Part shown: piece after piece, positions 24,189 through 35,800 of the stretch
Layout of the letters: the number at the start of each line of letters is the position of its first letter
Position numbering within the stretch: position 1 is the stretch's first letter
Origin: Paralichthys olivaceus
Taxonomy: Eukaryota > Chordata > Actinopteri > Pleuronectiformes > Paralichthyidae
Direction: 5' to 3'
DNA length: 64,000 nt
Assembly (NCBI RefSeq): GCF_024713975.1
Contig: NC_091099.1
Coordinates: 15,233,501-15,297,500, forward strand
The notes under the pieces: model-generated
Seen by the model: the letters and a program-made list of their open reading frames with translations, nothing else
Told to the model about the DNA's origin: nothing
The model's database searches: none
Position numbers and translations under genes: made by a program

Positions 24189-24457
24189 ACCACACTGCTA
24201 CACTACACTGATCATCCTGCTGACCTCTGCATGCAAACATGCCCCAAACCCTGAAATGCACTACACAATGTAAGTTCGCAAAAGCCATAGATCTCTGTGT
24301 AACCTGGACTGCTGCTTCCCTCGCTCCCTGTTACATTCCAGATTACAAACTATTCCAGGAGTGTTTTGTAAGAATGTAGCCAGAACATTCTTTACATTTA
24401 CGCATTTGTGTGTTCTATTTATATATTTTGCATCCAACATATGGTGACAAAACAACA

Positions 24458-24715
24458 ATTTAAAGGACCAGTGTGTAGGATTAGTGGCTGTTAGAGATGA
24501 AGCTGCAGATTGAAATGAACTGAACACTCCTCCCCGTACTCCTCACATTCCCAAGGAGTTGGAGAATCCACCGTCTCTGGAACCTTGGTTTTGTCTGTTA
24601 CTGCTACTGTAGAAACACAGATGCAACATGGCGGTTCTTGTGGTCCATGTGTAGACATGAGGGGCTCAGTCTGAACTAATAAAAGCACAACTCTACTTTA
24701 AAGTGATTGATTCAG
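24458..24715. repeat. Interspersed repeat overlapping the ferritin 3' UTR
   Basis: The phrases 'aaaggaccagtgtgtagga' and 'gcaacatggcgg' belong to a short non-coding element that is frequent in teleost genomes (recognised from memory). It contains the first AATAAA after the ferritin gene, at 24678-24683. Confidence 0.5.
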
Positions 24716-24881
24716 GTGAATTCAGTATGCTTATTAATATTGTTTTTTATTTGGTCAATAGATACCCTAAATACGGCACACTGCTATTTAAATGTCTGAG
24801 CTGAAATGTGTGTGTATGGAAGCTGGGCTGTGTCATTTATAGGGTTTTAGCAAATGTAAAATCACAAAAGGTGGAAATAAA
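24678..24881 (+). terminator. Two candidate polyadenylation signals of the ferritin gene
   Basis: AATAAA occurs at 24678-24683, inside a repeat, and at 24876-24881, followed by AT-rich DNA. Which one is used cannot be told from the sequence. Confidence 0.55.
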
Positions 24882-24899
24882 AGAAAATTAAAACCTGAC

Positions 24900-25760
24900 A
24901 TCTCTATTTTACTAATTTATTTTTTGTTTTTTAACACCTGATACTTCAACCTCTCTTGAAATGGCTTGAGTTTAGATAGAACAGTGCTGTGGTTTAACTG
25001 TCCACAGCTCATGTCCACACAAAGACTGTGCCTCTTATTTTATAAACTTTGGAAACATTACACACTTATGTGACATTATGTTCACATCATCCTACTGCAA
25101 ATAATGTTATCGACAGCGGCTGTGAGTTCTTTGTGCGCTGACGTCTAATCTTAAATCTGGTACTTCAGTACAGTCGGAGCTGAGGTGGTTGATATCCCTG
25201 AACAGAACTTTTCAAATGTTAAACACTATTGACCACCACATGTTTTAAAGAGCAGCATTCATATGTGAATTTGTATCTTAGTTAACATGCATTAGTAAAA
25301 ACAATAATTCATGATTTAACCATAATCTCAATAAATGTAATTCAGTAGCTTATATCACTGAATTCAGTCACAGTCATTTTCCTTTTTTATTTTCATATTC
25401 GACAAACACCACATGAGTGATGTATTGATAATTAACCAAGGTTGCAACTTACTGAGGTTAGAAATGAAGATGTCACATTTAAGCCTCCACAGACAGTAGG
25501 TGCATGTTATCGTGAATTCAAACTGCCTGTGAGAGTGAACTCATGAAATGTGAAGTGCACATTCATTTTTCAAATGATATAAAATGTTACCTTGAGGCTC
25601 TGATGTGGCAAAACCAGTAAAATATTTTCTCAGTTATCTCTTAGTGGGACAGACTGCTTCTCTCTGCAGACGCTTTATATAATCTAAATAAATATAATAT
25701 GAATTGTACACACACTCCTTGAACAATAGGAAAATAGAGTTGGGAAATCATTTAAGGTTT
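24900..25760. other. Gap between the convergent ferritin and best1 genes
   Basis: About 860 bases of AT-rich DNA between the 3' ends of two convergent genes. No coding frame, repeat array or RNA fold was recognised. Confidence 0.6.
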
Positions 25761-25767
25761 CATTTTT

Positions 25768-25773
25768 TTTATT
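25768..25773 (-). terminator. Polyadenylation signal of best1
   Basis: TTTATT on the plus strand reads AATAAA for best1, about 385 bases after its stop codon. Assignment is by position. Confidence 0.6.
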
Positions 25774-26155
25774 GAAAAAAGTCTTGATAAAATGACAAAA
25801 GTAAACATGATAAGTAATATTTAAAGAGTACACTGATGGAAACATTAATGCGGCTACAAGAGTTAAAGAGAATACACACAAATTGGTTTCTTGTTTCTGT
25901 GTCAGAAGAAACAGCAAAGTACTCCTTATTTTTCTTTCACATGTGGACGGTTCAATTTCATAAGGTGCTTTTTGCATCACAAGGAAGTTAATTGTTCTGT
26001 AACAGTTTGTCCGGAAGTAGAGATTAACCCAGTGTTAACTCAACAAATAGTTTTCAGTCGTGTGTGAGGCTCTAGATTTTAGACTGAACATAGGTCAGTA
26101 CCTGTGTGTGTATGTGTGTGAAATATTTGTAATGACGAGTGATACAGAAACACTG

Positions 26156-29100
26156 TCACACGTCCTGTTCCTGCCCTCCCGACGCCTTTTTCACGCTGCC
26201 ATCCACCAAAACGCCCAGCAGGTCCCCTTCAGCCAGGGAGATTCCTGAATCATTGGGCGAGTGTTGCTGGTTGGTTTCTTGCGGAGATGAGGCTGACGCG
26301 GAGACCAGGTTCATGTTGTTGCTAAGCCCACCATTGTTGCCTCCGTTGCTTGCCCTCATGCTGGCGCTGAAGTTCCCATGGTTACTAAAATTAGTGTGAC
26401 TTGTACCGTTACAGAGACTTCCCGTCGTGCCAGCGCTGTTGGTGCTGGTTGCATTAATGCTGCTAGAGCTGCTGTTGGGATTACTGGGATTTATTGCGGC
26501 TGTTCGAGGGGGAGGATTGAACGAGAACACCCGTTCTCCTCCATTTCCTGCAGCTCGAGCACTCGCGGGTCCGGGCTGGCTTTCGGACATGGGGAGGTTG
26601 TCCAAAGTAAGGCGAGGAGGAGGAGGCCGGCGAGACAGCAGGCCGTGTCCTGGTCTGATTTTAGATATTGGGCAAAGCTCAGGTGGAGAATCTGGGAAGG
26701 AGAAGGTCAGGGCACTCTCGCCATCTTCATTCAACCAGGGGAAAGCAGAGGATGGAGGTTGGGGGACATGGCCAGGGGTGTCAGGGGGTAGCAGCTGCGA
26801 GCCCAGCATTGGATGGGCGAGGGAGCTGCAGCTGCGATCCCACTCGTTTTGGGCCCTCCGGGCGGGTCGAGGGCGAGGCACAGCAGGAGGGACGCAGTGG
26901 ATGGGTGTTTGTGGGCAGCTGTAGAAACCTGGTCTCTCATACAGGGGCATGGTGGAGAAGGCATAGTCCGGATCTCGCTCTTGGTTCAAAGGCTGGCGGA
27001 CTTGACCTGGTGTTGATGGAGCTTCTGGGTGTAGGTAAAGAGGGAAGCGGCTCAGTGGAGCTCCAGGGCGGCGGCGCAGCAAAGACACCCGGGAGGAGCG
27101 AGGAAAGTTAGGGGACTGGACGCCAAGAAGACGACCCAACCCTCCGAGCAGTGGGGTGGAGTAGTTGGCTTCTTCATGTTCCTTGATCTGCTCCAGATTG
27201 GACTGAAACTCCATCTCCTCCTTAGGAACACTGGTTCAGATTACACACATGGTTACATGACAGAGTATTTCAGAATCATCTGACAGGAAATAAAGACGTT
27301 ACTGAACCTGATATCCAGAGCCGAGCCCATGAAGGAGGGTTTGCGGTGTTCAGCACTGGCAGCGGTGTAGGGAGGTTGAGGCTCAGACTCATTCCAGTAC
27401 ATGTCCCTCTCAACCAGCGGCAGGCTGTCGTACATCTCATCCACAGACAGCAAGGACACCTGGGAAAAACCACGGCAGGTGGAACAAGACAAACACAATT
27501 AGGTTTACCAATAACAAACAAACTGGACAAAGTTGGACATGCATCAGTTTCCATCAGAACTACCTCAATTGACAGAACCATCTTTGAGAAAATGTCATTT
27601 GACGTGTATATAGATTTTTTAGTTTGGCCAAGGTCCCATCCACTAACATGGAGGAAGCAGGATTTATGTTCTACACTGCGACCAGCCACCAGTGGGGACA
27701 CTTTGGCTTTACTTTTGGAGAACCACTGTATCATCCGTCTTTGTATACAGTCTATGTTTTAGATCCAAACCTGTAAATTGCGATCAACAAGCCAGTTGGT
27801 TTCAAAGTCATCGTCGTCTTCACCAAAAGGATTTATGAGCTGCTCCGCAACCTGAGGCAACGAGAAGAAAAAAGACCTCAACGACACAGAGGTGGAAAAG
27901 ATTAATGTCTCACTGTGATGGGATCATGCAAACAATCTTCACCTTCAGCCAACCAACGTAGAAGAAAAACTGCAGGAGGGTGAACACAGGCAGGTAGAAG
28001 TCCAGATCGTGACCCGAGTAACCCTGAGCTGGATCCAAGAACTGACGACCAATCAGACAAGCCAGGAAGAAACTGTAGACGGCCACTGTCGCCACCTAAT
28101 TAAAAAAGTCATGTCAGCTCTCAGAGTTTTGCAGCAAATCAGAGAAAACAATCATTACTCTTTTTTTGTGGATTTCTATGGATGTTGTCTTTCATGCTTT
28201 TGTAAGTTTCGTCTGTACTGTACGTTTGTAAGTGTGGTGATGTTTTGTTTTGGTTTTTGTGATGAAAATTAAATATAATTAGTTTTAAAGCGTCGAGAAG
28301 AGTTGTTTTATATGAAGGACATAAAACGACAACAAATGAATGAATTCACAAATTTGTAAATAATTAAATACATGAATAAATAATGGAATAAATACAGTTT
28401 GTAAAGTTAAAAAAGTGTATTTCTGTATTTCTATATTTATTTATTTATTTATACTTATTTGTGTAATTGTTGTCCTTCATAGTTTTATAACCCTTTTGGT
28501 TAAATTTCTAATTTTAATTAAACAAATTCAATGTACAAAATGATGTAAGAACTATGTAAGAACACAATCATATTGTGTATCAGAAACCAGTGGCCTATTT
28601 CTGGCTCTGTATCACAATCATTGGCAGTGTCATTTATTGTTCTGGTACATAATCATTGCACAATGAAAACTACTAAAGCTTTTTGTTTAGTTTCAGCACA
28701 CAGTATCAACAGAACCTGAGTATACACGAGAGGCAGGCTGATCCAGTCGTATCCGTACAGCTTCATACACTTTGCCCGTAAACTATTCAGCTCCTGCACA
28801 GAGGAGAAAACAGGACATACAGAAGGGATTTAAAGACAAATGTTTCCGAGTCAAGATTTTCTCATAAGGCCTGTGGAAAGATTGACACAGACACCTACAG
28901 TGAGGATGGCTGTGAGCGCCACGTCGTTGTTGATGCGACCCTCAGACCGAGCTCTCAGAGCCAGACTGACGAACCACATACAGGGAACCCAGAACTTGTT
29001 ATGAGGAGAGGGCAAGTCCTCCAGGTGCCTCAGCTCCTCGGGTGTCATCAATCCTGAAAGACAAACGCAGGGTGGAGATAAAGACGGCCAAAATGATATC

Positions 29101-30900
29101 AACAGAGAAAACATAAAAGATGTTGGTTTGGCCTCAGTTCTTGTTCCCCTCTGTTGCACCACTATATTAATTTGTAGCACAGACAGTTCAACCTCATTAG
29201 AGGTAGATACTGAGGCTACATCTATATGCTTGTGTTTTAAAACTGTGTCGATCACCGTCCAACACATATGCATTCCATTGTAAACAGAAAGCAGATCGTC
29301 GACTCTGCAGTTGGTCCCTTAGTTACAGAAAATACTTCCAACAAGAGTGATGAAAAGTAAGATGAGGGTTTTATTTTCTTGGACCAACGACAAGGTGAAT
29401 CTGTTACTGACAATAAGGGTTTAGCTTCTGAAGATCTACATTTTTGCCAGACTACGATACAGCCCCAGAGTTTTCAAACTAAAATGGGTCCAGAGTGGTG
29501 TGGTCCATAAGCGTAAACATCACAGCAGTGATGAGTTTTATTCAATAATAGTGTGGATGTAGCCAGATTCTGAGCCTGTGCCACACTGGTCCAAAGGCAC
29601 CACCTCAGTGGCTTCAAGACTCTGTGCGAACAGGACCAGCAGCTTTGTGATGTGGTTGTGTTGTGATGAGACTAGGGGGGAATTGAGCAGTGAGTTTCAG
29701 TGGTTTCATCAGCAAGTCGTACCTGCCTGCACCAGGTGCTGCATGGTGGGAAACCTCTTGTAGACGGCTGTGCTGACAGAGCGGTAGATGAGTACACCAG
29801 ACAGGTTGGCGTATCGCATCAGAGTCCGGCGGGTCAGCCTGGAGGCCTCATCGGCTCCACGAACATGACCACCCACTAATGCTGTCAGGCGGTCTGGCCA
29901 GGGGACGTTTTCAAACTGGCCCCACCAACGGGACACGACCAAGGTCACATAGAAGCCTGGATAAAGTATTTAAAAAAAAAAAAAGGAATTAATGGCTGCC
30001 TGCAAAGTGATGGTTTGCTCATGTTCGGTTTAGCTTTAAAATTTGACAGAGAAAAAACTCACCCAGCACAAAGGAGACAGGAATGAGCTCTGCGTAGCGG
30101 TCACAGTATATCGACAGCTTCTCAAACAGCCTCTTCTGCTCATCACTTAACACAAACCTAGAGAACAAAACATCTGCTGGAGTCTGTGACAATTTAAAGA
30201 ACTGAGAGACCTGTGAAAACAACTAGTGCCACACTTTATGGTCTGTCAAAAACAATACATACACATAAATAAATATCATTTTCAAAATATTTTTATATTT
30301 AACATATATTTTTTAAATTCTTAATATGTCATTATGGCAGCAGTATGCAGTTATCCTAAAATGTACTTTTGTCCAGTTAGAATCCACTGCTGTCACACTG
30401 GCATAGTGTGGTATGATAACTGTAATTTTTTATTACACAGCTCTGAAACCTTTACTGTTGTATGAATACTGAATACTGATAAACATTATCACATTTAAAT
30501 CTGAAAGATCCGCCCAGGCATTAATATATAACATATAAGCAGATATTGACTTATCAATAGTATATTGCATTAAATAGAGATAAATTGTTTGACCACCAGA
30601 GTGACAACACCTTTTTTCAAATCAGCTAATCAATATCAAATATGTTGATATGTTGGTATCTGAATAAAGAATCCAGTATGGTTCTGTTATAGTCACTCTT
30701 CACACAGTCATGAAATATTATGTTTGCATTTTTCTTTCAAGTGAGTACCTATAAACAATACTGAAGAAGTAGTAGAGCAGTGTGAAGATGATGAGCTCTC
30801 TGTAGAGCAGCTTATAGATGCTGCCTTTCCATCGCAGGAGCAGGTGAAAGAAGGTCCCCAGACCTGCATCAGCAACCCTGCGGGAGTACGTCACTGTCAT
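26156..30900 (-). CDS. best1: Bestrophin-1 calcium-activated chloride channel
   Basis: Nine coding exons on the minus strand join in phase: 30900-30749, 30157-30063, 29956-29723, 29053-28899, 28793-28716, 28095-27943, 27851-27771, 27459-27308, 27230-26156. They give 724 residues (human 585). Bestrophins are pentameric Ca2+-gated anion channels; BEST1 acts at the basolateral membrane of the retinal pigment epithelium. The start fits the family ([15 protein letters not shown]). The neck residues I76, F80 and F84 are at the human positions. The Ca2+-clasp acidic run EDDDD is at 300-304, also as in human. PPYTAASA and FMGS follow. The final exon encodes a long disordered tail with a Pro-rich half and an Asn/Ser-rich stretch near 605-700, which explains the extra length. 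The gene is convergent with ferritin and divergent from rab3il1. A 5' untranslated segment extends to 30939, and further upstream exons were not located. Confidence 0.95.
27600..27765. repeat. Interspersed repeat copy A in a best1 intron
   Basis: The landmarks 'tccactaacatggagga', 'ccagccaccagtgggg' and 'tatacagtctatg' recur in the same order at 61860-62005. The two copies are diverged, have the same orientation, and are non-coding. Copy A runs nearly to the edge of exon 27771-27851 on its 3' side. Confidence 0.65.
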
Positions 30901-31529
30901 CGCTGCTGCTCGCTGGCCGACCTGCTGGCTGAGTGTGGCCTGACATAAAGGAAACCACCAGTGTGGTCACATATCTAAGAAAACAAAAACAGGAGGGTCA
31001 GTTATTTCACACGTGTTTTTCCATTTATGATGTAATCCCTATACCTGGATTGACAGGTATAGATTGAGTTAAATTTTCATTAACCTATATTAAATCAAGT
31101 GAATTGTTTTTTAAACTTCTCCACAATCCAATAATCATTCAAAATGACAATTGACATTTTACACATCTATGAAACACCTCTACATCTGAAGTGTTTTCAG
31201 GGTTACAACAGACAAACTCAATATTTCAGGGTCCAAAAGGTCAAATGTACTGACTCAAACAGAAAACAATGAATTTGTGGTTACATACCACAGCATATGA
31301 AAACGTCTGGCCATCGTGCTCGCCGTATCTCGAGATGTGTGTCAGCAGCGTTCCCGGGGGAGAATGTTTGTGAAGGGAAAGCAGGAAAGAAAAAAAGAGA
31401 GCGGGGGACTCCTACACCTCCGGTCACTTGATGTGTTAATCTGTTTCTGCAACAAAGATGCATTGTGAGGCCAGGTCCCGTTAATCTGAACAAATCTGAG
31501 GTCAGCACAGCGCCCGCACAGCCACAAAT

Positions 31530-31748
31530 AGGTTGGTGAATGAGTTGTGTTCAGATTTAGGAAATATGACTTTAGAAAAACCTAACTTCTGCGACTTTGA
31601 CACAGATGTAATTTCTCTCAGCTTTTTAAAGACTCTTTTGAACATATTGTCATTTTCTCATTTCACTAAAACCTGATTATTTTCTATTCGAAGCTTCTTT
31701 CAGTATTTGCTGATATTGAACTTTTGATCAGATGAGACTGTTTCGTGT

Positions 31749-31845
<97 letters not shown>

Positions 31846-32700
31846 GCAGGGGGGGGACCTCTGCCCCCCTGCTGGTAGAAATGTGTACAGTGGAGTTGTT
31901 ACCGGTTAGAAAGTGTTAGTGATTAACCCTTCCTGTGGAACCAGACCCTCAGCAGCAGGGCGAAGTGCGGACTCAGTTAAACTCTGAAGGCAGAGATTAT
32001 TAAAAACCCTGCTTTTCAGATTCTTGATGCTCTGGAGACAATTGGGGATCTGCTGTGAAAACTGTGGTGAGTTTATCACATGTTTCTTTACTTTTTCAAA
32101 GTCCACATGTGTGATACTTGTAAAGTATTGTTTCTTACCTTAACTTGTGTTTACACTGCATATCTCAAAGACACAAATTCCTCTAGCAGTGCAAAGCCTG
32201 CAAAGAAGTCAATTCAAGTGTGTGATACAGTTTAAACACTGTGGAGGTCACATCTTGTCCTCTGGGAGTCTTTTCTTGACCTGTTTGTTAAGACAAACGT
32301 TTATCTTTTAATTTAGTTTTTACCATTAACATATTTTATACATACAACGTTCAAAGATCATTCTTTACATAATTGATATTTCTCATGATTACTCTCATAC
32401 TTTACAGATATAATCAATATAGAAAACTTAATGACAAAACACTTCCTGAAAATAAGGATGGAGTTGTAACAATAAGGAGAGGTACCTTTGTATTTTTAAG
32501 TAACTTTGAGTTAGGACAACCAGTACAGTTTAGAAGCATTTCTTTCACTTATTTCCTTGTTAACAAAATTTCTAAACTCAATTCATTACTTGAAAAACCC
32601 AGGTTCAATCTCACAGTCTGTCCTCTGGAGGTCTCCTGTTGTTAAGCTTAACTTTAATTTTATGTGATTTTAAGCTGCTGTATGTAACTTGTTTTCTTTC
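31530..32700. promoter_or_regulatory. Shared upstream region of divergent best1 and rab3il1
   Basis: About 1.9 kb separates the best1 start from the rab3il1 start, and no other gene is visible in it. It holds a long GT/GC repeat, a G-run hairpin and a donor-like GTG/GTGAGT at 32066/32067 that could end a non-coding rab3il1 exon. An acceptor (TATTTTAG) at 32710 precedes the rab3il1 ATG exon. The head-to-head arrangement matches human. Promoter positions themselves are inferred. Confidence 0.4.
31745..31845. repeat. GT repeat with embedded GCGT units
   Basis: About 100 bases of GT with a GCGT-repeat block near 31801-31820, seen directly. Alternating purine-pyrimidine tracts of this length can adopt Z-DNA. 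It is directly followed by an 8-G run and a 9-bp stem (31846-31854 with 31864-31872). Confidence 0.9.
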
Positions 32701-32807
32701 TGTATTTTAGGTACAGACAGACGTAAGGGTCATCATATGTGCATATAAGTAAAGATACACTGGAGATATCCACCAGTTTCTGAAAGGTCTTTGCCTGAAA
32801 GAGATAC

Positions 32808-35800
32808 ATGGATGCTTTCGAAGGACTTCACAGTGTCCAGATTTCTTCCTCTCCACCGTCCTCAGCTTCATCCAGCCGTGGATATGAAGTTCTCAAGGTG
32901 GGGAGGTCCGGGATAGCAGTGTACTCCTCTGCTGTCTTCTTCGGGACACCTGATGTGCTGGGACACACAGCGACCAGACAAAGGAGCAGCAGAAAACCTG
33001 AGGAGGGTTGTGTGGTTGGTCGGTAAGTGTTGAATCTGGGCTAAATATAAATGGTTTTATTGGTTCCCTGCTCTCCATAGAGAATTACATAAACATGATG
33101 GTTGTTTGCTGAAGTAGAAAAGAATAGATAAATTAAAAATCAAATCAGACTTTACTTATATAGTTACAGCAGTAGTTGCAAATAGGTGGTTACCAATGCA
33201 GTTGAAATAGTAGTGGTATAAAATGCAACAATACAGCAATATAATGAAAAATAAAATAAAGCAGGTAGATGAAATAAAATAGATGTTTAGTAGGGACAGT
33301 TGTTTAATTTTCTTTCTTCCGCTTGAACATATGTTTAACCAACTCCAGTCCTAAGGAATCTTTTACATGAAATGTTAACCTGACATGTGAATGAGTATAG
33401 CACTTCTCTGTCACAACATCTACTCTCTGTGAGCAAATTACAAACCAGCACATTTGATCTTAGCTGTGTTTTCATGTCAAATCTTATTTAGACGAATGTT
33501 GTAAAGAAATAAAAAGTGAACAGGAGCCACTTTTCAGTCTGTGAGTCAGATCAAGGCTTAGAGTAGCAGTAGTAGAGAGCTGACAGGAAATGAACAGAGA
33601 GTGGTGAAGGGGATGAGAGCAACTCAGGTCCATGGGTGAACTCAAACCAGGGATGAAGAGATAACACAGTGTAGTCAGTGTCTTAAACTGTTCAGTTTCC
33701 ACTGTTCCACAGGATTTGCTTGTCAACTCACGGGTTTGTTTCATTCATCGGTGTTTAACTTAGAGTGGAAGAGATTGGATCACTGTGGAACAGGTGTTGA
33801 AACACTTTCTGTGAAAGGTAGAGATGATTACCTTCGCCAAATCGATGGATTGTTTATTTGTAAGCAAGATTACACAAAAACAAATGAACAGATTTTCCTT
33901 GTGCAAGTCGGGGACGAACTCATTCAAAATTGGTGTGGAAGGCTTTGAATGTAGGTGGGTAGCTGTGCATGTGTGTATGTGACTAGGTACTGTATGTGGG
34001 TGGGTGCTGGCTGGATATGTTGTGTGCTGTGTTGTGCCAGTTCACACTCAACAAGAACTAGTTCAATGTTCAGTTCATACAGATGAAACTCTCATCCGGT
34101 GGATGTTGGAGTTGATATGAATGACTGCATTTTGCTTGTTGCTTCTGCTACTTTTCCATTACAATAAATTGCAGATTCCTTAAAGTCCTTAATTATTAGG
34201 GCACTTAGACTTGTTGCTGGTAGACACAACAGCTTTTCAATTGTTAAACCTTGTACTTTGTGGACAGTGCATGTCCATGCCAAACGTATAGGTCCTTGCC
34301 CAGAGTTCTGGCCTCCTTTTCTCATCAAAGAGAAGAGTCTGATGAAGGGAATGTGCAGGGAAATAGGGTTTTGTTCCAACTCATTGAGCATTGTAGCTCA
34401 TCAGGGATAGGCTTTAATGAAAATTGTTAGCAACACTTTGTGTAGGTAGTTTTCTCTTTCGAAGATGATTGTCGCAAGTTTGGCAGATCCATAGTCTGGA
34501 AAAATACTCATCTTGAAAACAACAATTCTTCCCACACAATTTAACACATACGTACTTGTTAGACATTTATCAGCAACAACAGCAGACAAATTCTGTACCA
34601 CGCATTACTGTTCTACGGAAATTCTCAAAAACACATGTAGAGTCAACTTTTTTTTCTTCATATGCTTCATCGTGATACCTCTGCAATGTTGCTTCACATT
34701 ACTGTTTCTTTGGAGTGGGCTCATTTGCATACCTTTTATAACATTGCTCATGTGGTGAAATATTTAATCGGTGGCATATTTATTGTAGCTTCAGTGTTTG
34801 CAGCATATTTAAGGCAGCTTTTTCGGTGAAAATGTTGTTGAAACGCAGAATAGTTGTTGAACTTTCTGTGAGTTGCATTAGTTTCACATTTGTAGGATAT
34901 TTTACTCTCTGTATGTTTAGCTTTCCATGTGGGATATTTTGCTTTTCTTTTCTCTGAAATGTCTTCTTTGTTTTCTACATAGGTTTTTTCCAAAGCTTTC
35001 AGTTTCCTCTGTCTTGACCAGCGGTCTGAATGATTTTGCTTTGTCTGTTGTTCTGTCTTTCCATCTGGACAGTGTTTATCAAGTGATGCACATATGGATT
35101 CAAGGTCATAGTGATTGCTCTTCTTGTGATTCAGATAAATAGCCTCACCACCTCTGTTGCGTTTGTGACCCAACAGTGTTTAGAATGACTGTATTAGAGT
35201 TAAAACAGCCTATGGGTTATACTAGACCCGAATGACCTCAGTGTGGATGGACCATACAGTCTATGGTATGGACAGTCAAATTACGGGGGTTCAAGAAGAG
35301 CAGAGATGTGCATTCAGTTCACAATTAAATCTGCTGATCCAGTTCTACACTGCTATCATCCAGTCTGTTCTCTGCACATCCATCACTGTCTGGTTTGGAT
35401 CAGCCACCGAACAGGACAGGAACAGACTACAACCGACAGTCAGGTCTGCAGAAAAAATCATTGGTGCCAGCAAGCCCTCCATCCAGGACTTGTACATCTC
35501 CTGGACACAACCAGTTCCAACTCCTCCCCTCTGGTAGGCGCTACAGAGCACTGCAGGCCAAAACTACCAGACACCAGAACAGCTTCTTTTCTCTGGCCAT
35601 CACTTAATCAGTCATACAGCGTCAGGAACAATCATGTGCAATAATCTGGTACATATATATTCAAAATTTTATATATATGTATATATAAGGTATATGAAAA
35701 TATGAGTATATTGGTTTGAAGGTATATGAGGATGTGAGTATGTGAGTATATGGGTATGATGGTATATGAGTATATGGGTTTGAAGGTATATGAGTATGTG

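Noticed and set aside
26378-27111. Plus-strand open frames of 137-165 codons opposite best1
   Set aside because: Shadows of the long GC-rich last exon of best1, with no domain resemblance and no splice context.
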